DNA from: Rhinopithecus roxellana
Lineage: Eukaryota; Chordata; Mammalia; Primates; Cercopithecidae
Direction: 5' to 3'
Length of the DNA: 64,000 nucleotides
Assembly: GCF_007565055.1 (NCBI RefSeq)
Contig: NC_044558.1
Span: forward strand, 125,910,235-125,974,234
Part shown: positions 1-11,910 of the stretch, one piece after another
Position numbering within the stretch: position 1 is the first letter of the stretch
How the letters are laid out: each line of letters begins with the position of its first letter
The notes under the pieces: generated by a model
What the model was told of the DNA's origin: nothing
The model's database searches: none
What the model saw: only the letters and a program-made list of their open reading frames with translations
Position numbers and translations under genes: made by a program

Positions 1-516
1 AAACAGATTAAGCAGCAATTCAATTAATTCAAGAAGTGATTATAATGATACATTTATAATTCTTTCACTTTTGCTTAACATATCTTTATGTTAAAATCAT
101 CACATCTTAGAAAACATCTATAAATATTTTATTAGTATTTTCTGGACTCTGGATTTGTGTCCAAAGACATTCTTTAACTGTCTGTACTTATGAGCTCCCT
201 AAAGGTCCTGTCCCAATCATGTAATATCACATTTTTAACTTGTCTGCCTATTCATTTTTGTATGTTTGCTGTCTCCCACTCACTACTCCCAACTATAATG
301 TAAGCTCTGTGACCACATGAGCTCTGGTCGTCACGATCACCCTCATGATTAGCAGAATCTTAGTCACTTCCCTGTATCATCAGGGTTTGTGTAGGCATTT
401 AGTATTATGCACATTCATTGAATAAATACATAAAATACTTGCCTGAACTAGAGCAAATAATTTTTTCTCTCTTGGCTTCAATTGTTGCCCCTCTAAAATT
501 AGAAAAGTCTATTCCA

Positions 517-520
<4 letters not shown>

Positions 521-553
<33 letters not shown>
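521..553. repeat. (TTA)n microsatellite
   Basis: Eleven or so TTA/ATT units, adjoining the A-tail side of the minus-strand Alu that follows. Confidence 0.9.
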
Positions 554-770
554 TGGAGACAGAGTCTCACTCTGTCACCCAGGCTGGAGTATAGTGGCGT
601 GACCTCGGCTCACCGCAACCTCCACCTCCTAGGTTCAAGCGATTCTCCCACCTCAGCTTCCTGAGTACCATGTGGGCCAGGCTGGTCACAAACTCCCGAC
701 CTCTGGTGACCCACCCGCCTCACCCTCCAAAAGTACTAGGATTACAGGCATGAGCCATCGCACGCAGCCT
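554..770 (-). mobile_element. Alu SINE, internally deleted
   Basis: Reverse complement of Alu: GGAGACAGAGTCTCACTCTG at the 3' end and GGATTACAGGCATGAGCCA at the 5' end. After 'CTGAGTACC' the sequence jumps directly to 'TGGGCCAGGCTGGTC', so about 75 bp around the A-rich linker and start of the right arm are missing. Confidence 0.93.
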
Positions 771-1934
771 ATTTCAGTTTTTTAAAAATGTGTTTCTCCA
801 AATCACAAGGTTCTTTAGAGCTCTCTCAGAGTGTGAAAGGGGAAACCAAAACAAGCAGCAGTCTAGGCTGCCTACTGCCCTCTCAGTAGGGCAAATCATT
901 TTTTATCTGATTTTTTCCTGTGGGTGCATGGTGAGGAAGGAAGATGGTTCTAAGTAAGATTTTGCTTTAAAAATGTGTCCTGCTTTTACGATGTTTTAAA
1001 GAAACTTCTAAACTAGATTATTTCCATAAATCTGTCCAGAGTCCAGGTCTGATTTACAGATGATGTTCGTAGGTTTGTTTTTGTTATTGTTGTTGTTTAA
1101 TTTCACATGCTTGGAAAAACACTGCAAGAAATAATTATCCTCTTTGATACTGTACAAACTTTAACCTGGAAGTGATAGCACATGTGTCTTATCAAAAGAC
1201 AAAAATGCCCTTTGTATCTGGACCAGTCTGTGGACCTTTTATACGGTACTGAAGTACCCGGTGTTGATTTCCGGCTGGTGCTCAGGTCTGCTACTTCTTT
1301 GCCTGCTTGCCCAATTCAGATCAGATATTGAAACAACCACCCCAGTGATAAGGATCAAGTAGAAATAATGTATCTAGAGCAGCTATTCGGTACTTGTCCA
1401 GAAACTAAGAAAAATGCTCAGCTATCTTTGATCTTAGTAAGAGTAACCTTGCAGTAGAGTGCCTGCTGAATTCATCCTATTTCTGTTCTTACAGTGGCGA
1501 CTTGACTTCAATTACTGCTATTGTTATGATTATTATACACTTATTCTAATTTTTATTACAGTAGTTGTTTCACTGATGCTTTTGACAATGACATGAAACT
1601 AACTGAAGGTACAGGACTTGAATATCCTTGAAACCAGTTTTGTCTTAAACAATTGAGAAAGTGCTCTCCCATTTTTCTTAATTGTTTTTGTCAAACTGAG
1701 CATGTGGGCTAAATAGTATAAAATAAGTAATACTTTTAATTTAGCAGGTATTTGGATTGAGGAAAGTTGAAGTTTTTCATTGGGTTTCATATTTGCCAAA
1801 TATATTTCAAAAATATTTGGCAAAACATTTTTGGTAAAATGAGTCACACACCAAAAATATTTATGAAATGTGGAACAATCTGAGCTAGTATTCAAACTGC
1901 CTATTTTTGTGAATACCAAGAACAACAACTATTA

Positions 1935-2120
1935 TCACTGAGCAGATATTAATATCACACATTCATTAGGTACTGTTCTAAATTACATCATTTAATTATC
2001 ACAGCAACCTTGTCAATTGAGTATCATTAGGTACTATTGAGATTCAGAGAAGTTAAGTCAGAGACCAAAAGTCACACAGCCTTTAAATGGTCCAACCATG
2101 TTTCCAACCCAGATATAGCC
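1935..2120 (-). mobile_element. MIR SINE fragment
   Basis: Resembles the reverse complement of the MIR core: 'TACTGTTCTAAATTACATCATTTAATTATCACAGCAACC', then 'GAGATTCAGAGAAGTTAAGT' and 'GTCACACAGC' in the expected order. Confidence 0.75.
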
Positions 2121-3210
2121 AACTCCTTAGCCTGTTCTTTGCCTATATTTCAAGGCCTTAAAACTGATACTAGAATTTTTTAATTGACACAGACATTACC
2201 AGTCCAAGAAAGAGAAACAGAACTGGTAATGAGACATCCTGAAGCAGAATTTACCATGTAAAAACAGGAGACTTTCTCTTGCTGAATTCCCTGTCTATTT
2301 ATACCATTCCAGAATTCTTGGGAAAGAAAACAAGCGAAATTCATCAAAAATGTACTATCTCATTACTCTATTTTCCCAATTTGTGAAAATAAAAAATCAT
2401 TACAAAGTAATTAGAAAAGCACTACAATAAGCCAGTTAATTTCTTCTGTTGCTAATTGAAATCAAGAAAACAAGAAAAAAAAAGTAAAGCATAAAAATAA
2501 GAAGATGAGCTAAGCATTATTGAATTTGTCCAACATAAAATACTAACATAGAGGAAAATACTATTTTAGGAACAGTATTAGAATCCTTCTGAAGATAGAG
2601 CATGTAAATATTTGATTCATAATTCAAATGAATGATTTTTAAATTCTGGTTGAGTTAATGCCATTTTCTAAGAAATGTGAACAGTAAATACTTGTTCTTT
2701 TTTTCTGGTCAGAAACAAAGAAAATTGCTAACCAATTAATTCCAAAGCAATTTCAGTTATCTGCCCTTTAAGCACGATCATCCAACCTCTACTGATGATT
2801 TCAGAGACAAAGAAGAGTCTCATTAAAGCAAAGCTCTTAAAACTTTTCTTAAAGGATAATTATGAAGGGAGAATCTCATAAGAACACAAGAACCTAATGG
2901 TCCAATGTGAAAAGACTTTTTTCTAAAGAGGAGCAAAAATGAAAATAACAATAGGAATAAAAGCCACCCATAGATTGTTATAGGCTATTTTAACTTTGGT
3001 AGATATTGCCACCTTTTTGGGTTATTGCTATAATTGCTTATATCTTAAATAAGACTGGGTTTTAGAGTCTGACTTTTTTTTGCACCAACATTGTTAGTAG
3101 CAGTCAATCTAAACTTCTTACAACAGGCTTTTGAAAATTCTTTAGAGATAAATGCTTGAATTACTTAACTAAATAGAATCTCTCTCTCTCAATCTCACCC
3201 CCCCACCCCA

Positions 3211-3252
3211 ACACACACACACACACAAACACAGACATACACACACACACAC
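3211..3252. repeat. (CA)n microsatellite
   Basis: Interrupted AC dinucleotide tract (three AC blocks separated by AAACACAGACAT), preceded by a CT-rich and C-rich tract at 3179-3208. Confidence 0.9.
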
Positions 3253-3769
3253 CATTTTTTTCTTACATTTATAATTTATTCCCCCTGAGATGAAAAATAT
3301 CCAATTCTAAAATGACATGGCTTATCAGATAGAAAAGTACTTTGTGGGATGATTCTTAGCTAATGCAACTTTACCAATGATGGGTGTTCAACAACTAAGT
3401 TCACTTAGTTATGCAATTATTTTTAAACAGTAATAATTCCACCAAATTTTTCCCCTTGATCTGAATCCTTAAATCACGATATGATAGAGAAACTCTAGTA
3501 TTCTCTTGGAGTCTTTCAAAATTCTCAAATATAAATTAATTTTAGTCAGTTTGTAATTAATGTCTACATTAATAAATAGATTTTAAGTATATGCATGTAT
3601 GTGTAATATGCAAACTCTTCGGAGATTAAAGGAAATAGCATGTGAAAATGTAATTTCTTAGGATTCTATATTTCCCAAGCTATTACTAGGTTAGTTGGGG
3701 CTCATATTCCAAAATTTTAATCAATAAATAAAAGAAATTTTAGAAGACGGGATTTATTTATTTAGTAGT

Positions 3770-4560
3770 ATTTAATTCATTTATTCAAGAAATATTAACT
3801 GCCGACTCTGTCACAAGGAGAAACTATTGAGCCACAAGGGTGTAAAGCTACAGTCCTGTCCTGAAAGGATTTAAAGTCTAGTAGGAGAAAGACATTTTAA
3901 AAAAATTAAAACACAATTTTTAAAAAACACAAAATAACTGTTAATAAGAACAATGAATAGAGGAAAGTACTTCACCCTTACGGGGTGGATAATGCGTACC
4001 TGCCCAAGCCTGAAATCTAAGGAAGATTTTTTTAGAAAATGTGCTAAGTTGAACATTAAAAGATACACAGATGTTGTATGGATGCATCATTTCAGACACA
4101 GAGGATGGGGGAAGGCAAAAGCATTATAGCTTGAGAAAGCTGAGAAGATTCAAGTTACCAAAGGTAGTACTTGATGTCTGGGGTGGAAGAACATGATTGG
4201 AAATAAGAGACAAGACTTAAAGACCCGAGAGAGACAAATGATGAAGTGCTCTATTTGTTATACTAAGGGTTTTCTATTTTATCCCGAAGGCTAGGTTATT
4301 TTAATCCCTAGAATTAGATTTCATTAGACTAAGTAAAAAAGGAAGGGAGGGTGGGAAAAAATTCACAGGTAACGGGAAAACTGGGTACCAGAAATGAAGG
4401 CCTCAGTTAAACTCTGTCAGCAAGGACAGAAAGAAGAAACTCGATTTGAGAGCTATTTTGAAGGTAAACATAATAGGACATGGTAGAAAACTTGATGTTG
4501 GGGATGAAGGTGAGAGAAGTGCCAAGGATAACGGCCTCATTTTTAGTTAGGGCGATGGAA
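3770..4560 (+). mobile_element. L2-like LINE remnant
   Basis: 'TTCATTTATTCAAGAAATATT...CTGTCC' followed by 'GGATTTAAAGTCTAGTAGGAGAAAGAC' and, further on, 'AAGGATAACGGCCTCATTTT' resembles the L2 3' region. It is heavily diverged and the borders are approximate. Confidence 0.45.
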
Positions 4561-4710
4561 GGCTAGCCATCCTATTCATGGAGATAAGTAATTCAGGTGA
4601 AGAAGCAGGTATTGGGGAGAATGATGATGAAATCAGACATGTTAAGGTTAAAATGCCTTAGGAAAATGTAAGTGTGCTATTTTATAAATAGATGAGCATA
4701 GCCTGAATTG

Positions 4711-4733
4711 AAAAAAAAAAAAAAAAAAAAAAA
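4711..4733. repeat. poly-A run
   Basis: Uninterrupted A tract of about 23 bases 18 bases before the MLT1-type LTR. No retroposed body could be identified in front of it. Confidence 0.85.
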
Positions 4734-4751
4734 GAGTTCTAAGTTGGAAAC

Positions 4752-5134
4752 TGTATCAGTCTGCTAGGGTTTCCTAGAATACCACAGATTGGGTGACTGA
4801 AACAACAGAAATGTATTTTCTCACAGTTCTGGAAGCTGGAATTTCAAGATCAAGGTGCCAGCAAGCTTGCTTTCTGGTGAGGCCTCTCTTTCCTGGCTTG
4901 TAGACAGACACCTTCTCCTTGCGTCCTCACATGGCCTTTCTCTGTGCGCGTGTGCTCTCCTGCTCTCTCCCAGTGCTCATGAGGACACCAGCCCTATGGG
5001 ATTAGGTCCCCAATCTTATGACCTCATTTAACCTTAATTACCTTCTTAAAGGCCCTGTCTCTACATTCAGTCACCTTGAGAGTTAGGGCTTTGGCATATG
5101 AGTTTTGGGAGAGGACATAATTCAGTCCAAAACA
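4752..5134 (-). mobile_element. MLT1-type MaLR solo LTR
   Basis: Reverse complement of an MLT1 LTR: starts TGTATCAGTCTGCTAGGGTT, then 'TCTCACAGTTCTGGAAGCTGG', 'AAGATCAAGGTGCCAGCA', 'GTCCTCACATGG', 'ATTAGGTCCCC', and ends 'TTCAGTCCAAAACA'. TG...CA ends are present. No internal ERVL sequence follows, so it is a solo LTR. Confidence 0.85.
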
Positions 5135-6547
5135 AAAGCATTGATTAAATGACAGGACAGACATGATTATCACATTTTACAAATGGAAAGGCTGGGGTTG
5201 GAACTGTTAAATTGCTTGCGCAGTTACAGAGAGAACATTTGAAATGAAGTGATAGAGTGGACAGGACAAGTATCCCTGCCTGTAAGGTACAACCTGAACA
5301 ACAATAGCAACAACAGCATAACACAAGTCAACAGAAAATTAGCACAAGGATAAGTAAATTACACAACATAAGTCAACAGAAAATTAGCCAAGTAGGTTGT
5401 GGAGGCCTCATAGAACAACACTAATTTCTTACTGAGTTTCCAAAATGAATGGGATTAAATGGTGCCAGCCAACTTCAGGGAACAAGTTCTCTCATGACAA
5501 TGAACGAGAATGTTGCAGACATTTTCTCAGGACATCAAACACAACTCCAGATCTTATGGATAATGTCCCAGGGAACCTTTAATACCTTTACAGAATGAGC
5601 CTCACTGTTTGTAACTCTGAAGAATGAAGGGAGAAGCACCTGCCCCAGCTGTGATTTGAAGCTGAGGTTGCAGGAAAACTAGGTATTTCAAAGCCAGCTT
5701 CGGCTTGCACCTATAAACCTGCCTCTCCGGCTGTGTTCAAACACATGAATTGTTCACTGCGCAATATGATGATTATCCAGCTTTCACCAGAGGGCTGTGC
5801 AAGAACAAAAGGCTCAGGGGTAAAGGAGAATTTTATTATTAGTTTGCTATTCTTATGAAACATTCATATAGCAAAGGAATTGCCTTGCTGTTAAAAGAAA
5901 TTTTGTTAAGGAAACTTTATGAAAAAGATGCTTACATTGCCTTTAAAGTAACTATACAGGTATTTAGAAGAAAAAATAGAATTTTATTTAAAAAAGGACT
6001 GAGTTGGGCACTGAGTTCAGAACCACATTTTCAAAGAGTAAGGAAAACTGTAGACACCTATTGAACTAACTTAAAATTCCATGAGCATGGATTCCAGCAT
6101 TAATTATGTGTCCAGCAAAATGTATTTTATTACGGCACATGTGCTGATGTTAGAGACTTCCCATTTCTTTTCTGCTACATTTTGAGTTATTTTGAACCCC
6201 AGGCCCAGTTAAAATGGGTAGTTCAAGCACATCTGTTGAATGTGCACAGTTCATCAGGATTCTTAGGTTCCCAAATGCAATCAGGGTGTTTCAATGCAGC
6301 CTCTTCTCCCATCTACTCTCCCAATGCCACCCACTGCCATTTGTCTAAATAAACCAAGGAAGCCAGACCCTTTGAAGCTGTGATGTTGGTCCCACTTTCT
6401 CAAGTGAAGAAGGGGTGGAGGAGAAGTGAGTCGGGTGTATGATTTGCATCATCAGAACAGATTCCACAATTCTATTATTTTTGTAGGCTGTGTAAGGGAC
6501 AGAAAAGTATCCCTGCTTATCAGTATTTCACACAAAGTTATATTTAA

Positions 6548-6834
6548 GGCTGGGCAAGGTGGCTCATGCCTGAAATCCTAACACTTTGGGAGGCCAAGGC
6601 CAGATCGCTTGAGCCCAAGAGTTCCACACCAGCCTGGGCAACATAGGGAGACCCTACCTCTACAAAAAATTTAAAAATTAGCCAGACACGGTGGTGCATG
6701 CCTGTGGTCCCAGTTACTCTGGAGGTTGAGGTGGGAGGTTCAGTTGAGCCTGTGAAGTAAAGGCTGCAGTTAGCCATGATCACACCAGTGCACTCCAGTC
6801 TGGGTAACAGAGTGAGATCCTGTCTCAAAAAAAT
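6548..6834 (+). mobile_element. Alu SINE (old, AluJ-like)
   Basis: Begins GGCTGGGCAAGGTGGCTCAT and ends GTGAGATCCTGTCTCAAAAAAA. Features such as 'GAGCCCAAGAGTT' and 'CAACATAGGGAGACCC' fit an AluJ copy. Its A-tail runs straight into the AT/AC microsatellite. Confidence 0.93.
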
Positions 6835-6971
6835 ACATATATATATACACACACACACACACACATACATATACATAAGCACATATACATATATTATACA
6901 TATATATAAATATATCAATGTATGTATGTATAAAATACACACACACACACACACACACATACATACATATA
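6835..6971. repeat. (AT/AC)n microsatellite from Alu tail
   Basis: Alternating TATA, ACAC and ACAT blocks with two pure CA runs (about 6848-6866 and 6937-6960). Position right after the Alu A-tail suggests it grew from the tail. Open frames through it encode only His/Thr/Tyr-rich or Val/Cys/Tyr-rich repeats and are not genes. Confidence 0.93.
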
Positions 6972-7174
6972 AAGTTGGAATGAAGCCTTTGGAAAGAAAG
7001 AAGGCAACCTGGAGAACATGAGACTTCCGAGTGTTAGGAACCAGGAAGCAAGAGAAAAAGATGAAAGAAAAACAGGGCAGGAAGGTGGCAGAAGATAATT
7101 CCTAGATTGCATGAGTCTCGGGCTAACCCCTCAGCTGGTATCCATGTTAAGACATCAGGAGGTGGCACAGCACA

Positions 7175-7400
7175 AGGCTGAAGAGCAAGGGCTGGGGAGT
7201 CAGACACACTTGGATCCGAATCCCCATTCCACTGGGTGGATGACTTTCGGCAATTTACTCTACCTCCATGAATCACTATATCCTCATCTGTGAGAAGGAA
7301 GAAATCAGATGACCCGGAGCTGAGCTAAGGAGTGACTAAAACAGCTATGCAACATGCTCGGAAACACCTGGCACAGAGTAAATGCTTGATAATTTCATAA
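7175..7400 (+). mobile_element. MIR SINE fragment
   Basis: Matches the forward MIR pattern: 'GGAGTCAGACACACTTGGATCC', 'AATTTACTCTACCTCCATGAATCACTATATCCTCATCTGTGAGA', and near the end 'CACCTGGCACAGAGTAAATGCTTGATAA'. Confidence 0.8.
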
Positions 7401-8562
7401 AAGAATAAAATTGCAGAGCCCGGGAACTGGAAGGCAGCTTACTAAACCTCACCAATGCCAACATTTGACAGAGGAGGAAGGTGAAGAACCAAAGCATGCA
7501 GGTTCTTGCCAGAGTTGGTGAAAGTAGAAAACAGTCTTTCAAATCATGTTTCGATGGATTTTAGAACACAGAATATGGTGCTTTGCAAGGAGCCCTGAGT
7601 TGTCCAGAATGCTGGGCTCTTGTCATAGGTCTTTGGCCAAGTTTCTCTATCACTCAGTGTCCTCACCTAATAAATGTAAGGGTGGGAGAAATTACCTCAA
7701 AGTATTGTTCAGCTCCATGCTCTTGTAATATTCTTCCACTGAGAATATGAGTAAAATTACACTCAGGGAATGTGTTCAGCTGGAGTGGGAAGGACAAGGA
7801 CTATTTGGAAGCTCAGGATGTCACAGAAGAGAGCAGAACAAGGTGGAGATTTTGACAAAGGAAAAGTGGCTGGAGCTAAGGCTTTCTTGGGGATCAGGAA
7901 AGGAGAAAACCAGAATGAACAAAAATGGAGGTGGGATACAGAAGGGCCTCATAGATAGCTGTGTCTTCCAAAGTGTGCCCAGGGCTAAAATTCCACCTGT
8001 TTCTTCTGTTTATATAATTAACAAGCATATATGCAGGGTAGTGGTGGAGGGAGAGGGGGGTTACTAGTAAGCTATTCACAGCGGAGTGCTTAATTTAGAA
8101 AAATGATAAATTAACTTTACACTAAAGCAGTAAGTGTATTTTGTAATGCAAAGAGGACAGTCCCTTCTCTTAAACCCCATTATTTGATAAATTTAACATG
8201 TGAACATGTCACATGTTAACATGTGAGTAGGCTGGAACATGTGACCATATGTTACATGTTAACATATGAGTAGGCTGAAAGGAGTTTTATGTATTTACAT
8301 GTAGGCTTGAGGTAGGAGGCAAGACTTAACTCCAGCGGTGGGGCTCAGACGTTGGACCAAGTTGAGGACTAGCTAAAACAAGAATGGGGCAGAAGAAGCT
8401 TTCTGTAATTGTGTGTGCCATGTCAATTTGCCATTGCCATGACAACACCCAAATGTTACTGTTCCTTTCCATGGCAACAACCCAATGGCCTGAAAGTGAC
8501 CATACCACTTCTAAAAATTTCTGCAAAATTCACCCCTTAATTTGCGTATAATTAAAAGTGGA

Positions 8563-8570
8563 TATAAATA
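8563..8570 (+). promoter_or_regulatory. TATA-like box of the ERV LTR
   Basis: TATAAATA about 120 bp upstream of the LTR poly-A signal, at the place expected for the U3/R promoter. Activity is not implied. Confidence 0.5.
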
Positions 8571-8598
8571 CGACTGCAAAACTGCCTCTGAGCTGCTA

Positions 8599-8673
8599 CT
8601 CTGCAAGGAGCAATACCTCTGCTGTTGCTACGAGTAGCCCTGCTCTGCAAGGAGCAATACCTCTGCTGTTGCT
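8599..8673 (+). repeat. 31-bp direct duplication inside the LTR
   Basis: The 31 bases beginning CTCTGCAAGGAGCAATACCT occur identically at 8599-8629 and 8643-8673, separated by 13 bases. Confidence 0.95.
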
Positions 8674-8688
8674 CTACATTGCTGCTTC

Positions 8689-8694
8689 AATAAA
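8689..8694 (+). terminator. AATAAA polyadenylation signal of the ERV LTR
   Basis: AATAAA followed by AGTTGC, at the expected R-region position of the LTR. The Alu insertion begins about 30 bases downstream, where cleavage would occur. Confidence 0.55.
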
Positions 8695-8724
8695 AGTTGC
8701 TAACACCTCTGGGTCACCCTTGAA

Positions 8725-9022
8725 TTTTTTTTTTTTTTTTGAGACGGAGTCTCACTCTATCACCAGACTGGAGTGCAGTGGCACAATCTCGGCTCACTGC
8801 AACCTCTGTCTCCCAGGCTCAAGCAATTCTCCTGCCTCAGCCTCCTGAGTAGCTTGGACTACAGGCACCCGCCACCACGTCCAGCTAATTTTTTATGTGT
8901 TTTTAATAGAGACAGGGTTTCACCATGTTGGCCAGGATGGTCTCAATCTCTTGAGCTCATGATCAGCCCGCCTCAGCCTCCCAAAATGCTGGGTTTACAG
9001 GCATGAGCCACTGCACCTGGCC
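8725..9022 (-). mobile_element. Alu SINE (AluS-like)
   Basis: Poly-T then GAGACGGAGTCTCACTCTAT, through GGTTTCACCATGTTGGCCAGG, to GCATGAGCCACTGCACCTGG. Full length. It splits the ERV LTR. Confidence 0.95.
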
Positions 9023-11559
9023 TGACTTCTTCCCTGTGTGAAGCCAAGATCCCTGCCAGATTAAACCCCAATTTGGGGGCTCACCTATCCTGCATCAGGC
9101 TCCTGGGTTGACCATGTTTTTCTGTGAGATGAATGCAAGAGCTCTGATTTCTTATTACAGGTGCAGGAAACTTCAGGGAAACTTACCTGCTCAACATAGT
9201 TTTTTCCCTCCATAGCTACCAGCTGACCCTGAGTGCAACACTGCTGTGTAAAAGTACTCTTCCTTGTAGGTGTTTGCACAAACAGATACCATCTATGACT
9301 AATTTTAAGCTTATCATTAAATATGTGACTGACCATAACTGTTAAGGATTTTACTTAAATATCATGACAAACAACTAATTATGATATAAATATATACCTA
9401 TATACTCATATATATGCAGTGTTAATAACCTATTGCTAAAGACACAAGTTTTTTTTTTAATACAATTCATTGCTTAGCCATGCTCATCCACAAATGAAAC
9501 CAAACAAAACAAGCCCTGATCTGGAGCAGTAAGTGGTGGCGAGGGAATAAAGAGAGGCAAAGAGAATGATCTCAGCCTAATTCTCAAGAGTTTTGGGTCA
9601 AGGTTCCCCAAAATCCTACTGCCCCAGAATAAGGTCCCCCTTATTCTGCATCTTAGGGTTTTCTTGCCTGAAATGCAATTAGGACATTTCCTGAAGCTGC
9701 ACTTCTTTCTGACTCTTAGGTTTTTAACTGTCTCAGCTAGTTTTTATTAAACTGATTGAGTACAGTAGGTCTCAAAACTTTTAACGATTTTAAAAATACT
9801 ACCTTTTCCCTTTCACATTCCCTAATCAAAACCAGGCTAGATTCTATAGTTTCCTTGTATATACTTTTAGACAAAAAAACTTCAACCCATCTTGTCCAAT
9901 TTAAAACTTCATTTTCTCCTCTAACTTGACAGATATCTCACCCGCCCCATCCACCTCCCAGCCTCACACCCCTAGACTCCAATACTAGCCAATATCTAGC
10001 TTAGGAATAGAAGATATGATCTATTATTTCACTCTTCTGCTCTTTCTCTGTTGGCTGTACCTTTTCTTAGCTATGAGTGGGAGGAAAGGAGAAAGAGAAA
10101 AGTGACCCTCACACTTGATAGGGCAAGCGATTGCAGTCCCCTGTCTGTGAGCTCAGATCCTCCACCAAGGCCCCCTGTGGCTTCACGGTCAAAGCTGGCT
10201 ACCTTGGGGTTACCACGAGTGAGTTCTTTGGGAAGCCTTGGAGAACCTCCCCACCAGGAGATTTAGCTCTGGCTCAACCTCTACCTATACAAAGAGTGGA
10301 TCACATATAATTACCTTTTATGAGTTTATTTAAACCTTGAGTAACATCCACCCCACAAACCCCTGTTTTGTCAAACTGCAGGGGTGCAGGAATGCAGGTT
10401 TCTCCTTTGCCACGCCTTTTCTCCATCCTGGTCTTGCTTTTTCTTCATGTTCACAGAAGCCTAGGGAAAATCAACAAACTCTCTTTCAGAGCAGAAGTCT
10501 AAACTGGGGTAACAGTCTCTTACCGCATACACTCAAATCACTATAAATGGCTCAATTTGAGCTTCCTTCCCCACTGGACTTGGAAAGGTTAAGTGAACAT
10601 TGTGGACTCACTCTATTCCTCACTGGGCTAATGAGTCATGACTCTCAAACACCCTCACCTGTAAATATATGGAGGAGATAATGCTTGTTGTACCATAGCC
10701 ATTTTATCCATTTCCTAATAAGCCTTGAAGAGTTATCTGACCCCCAATTGGTTTTTCGTTTACTTGTTTTTGTCTCCTTGTTGTCAATTTTTGCCACCCT
10801 TTTGAAATATAGGGTAACTATTATCTCTTCACTCTTAGGTCTTGGTAGCCAACTCCAGGGCAACAAGGGAAAGTAACACTCAATATGCTAACACAGATGC
10901 TTCCTCATCCAAAGCCACTGGCCCCCTTTCAGCCATTTCAGTCCTCAGATATTACCATTAGGGTAGAGCTGAAGGTCTTAGTTCCCAAGAACAGCCACAT
11001 GTACCGTCTCCTTCACTGTCCTCAGCCATCAGACCCTTTGTTTTGCCCTGTGTTATGTAAGCCCTAAAAAAGTTTGTGTTTGCCCCTTATTACTACAACA
11101 TTTTCACTCAGAGAGCATCTCCTATCAGATACTCAGACATTTGGCCAGACAAAGCAACAGATGGTACATAGGCCTATTCACACTTTTAAATGAGTCAAGA
11201 AGTATGTTAGTAACAATAAAATAACAATAAAATTTTAGCAATGTCACAGAATATACATGTCCAAATAAGCTGGATCAAATCATTTTTGGAATACCTTTTG
11301 GGACTTTTTATGATCCATGAAAAAAGACATGTTAATTACTTTTACAGTTTTTTGATCTGAAATATTGTACTCAAATTGACTATTCATCAATTCACCAGAC
11401 TTGGCTCCAGATGACTTTTGTTTATTTTCAGTAATTAGATTTGCCCCAAAATATCCTCAGGGATACCCCCCGAGAATGTTTAAAAAATGTGTTTTCCATT
11501 CTAAAGGCAACTCAAACAAACAAGTGGAAAAAGAAAAGAAAGACAAAGAAAGTTGGCAT

Positions 11560-11910
11560 ATTCATTAGTTTTTACCATAGCAACAAACAGCCCCACGGTT
11601 TCAGTGGCTTATGGCAACAAAGTTTATTTCTCATTCATGTAGGACTCAGGCTGCAGACTTGCTGTCGTCCTGCTTGGCTCCACCTGACTCTGTGCATCAA
11701 TGCTCAGCTTGGCTCCACATTGTCTTCTCATTCCAGGACTAAAGGAACAGCCCCTTACTGGGACATGCTGTTCTCCCAGAAGAAAGCAGAAGCAAAATTA
11801 AACCAAACCAGAGGCCAGACCAAATCACAATAGCCCATGTAAAGCGTCTCTGTGGTCACGAGTATAGGTTGCATCCAGTCACATTCTGTTGACCAAAGCG
11901 AATCACATGA
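11560..11910. repeat. Possible old interspersed repeat (unassigned)
   Basis: 'TTAGTTTTTACCATAGCAACAAACAG...TTTCAGTGGCTTATGGCAACAAAGTTTATTTCTCATTCATG' resembles the conserved end of several old MER-type repeats, and 'CCAAAGCGAATCACATGACC' fits the far end. I cannot assign the family. Confidence 0.35.

Larger units (their letters stand above)
8330..9097 (+). mobile_element. ERV1-type LTR, interrupted by an Alu
   Basis: Sequence on both sides of an Alu forms one LTR: a TATA-like TATAAATA at 8563, an AATAAA at 8689, then '...CACCCTTGAA' before the Alu and 'TTCTTCCCTGTGTGAAGCCAAGATCCC...' after it, ending CTATCCTGCATCA. The order promoter, poly-A signal, U5, CA end fits a + strand class I ERV LTR. 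The 5' border is uncertain (somewhere in 8250-8335). No gag, pol or env sequence follows, so it is a solo or fragmentary LTR. I do not name the family. Confidence 0.7.

Noticed and set aside
5300..5390. Short direct repeat AAGTCAACAGAAAATTAGC
   Set aside because: Two copies about 50 bases apart in simple A-rich sequence; too minor to interpret.
5855..6064. 69-codon open frame with Lys-rich peptide
   Set aside because: AT-rich intron sequence with no domain, no splice context and no similarity I can recognise.
6544..7021. Overlapping open frames of 64-138 codons on both strands
   Set aside because: They run through an Alu and a CA/TA microsatellite and encode only low-complexity or Alu-derived peptides.
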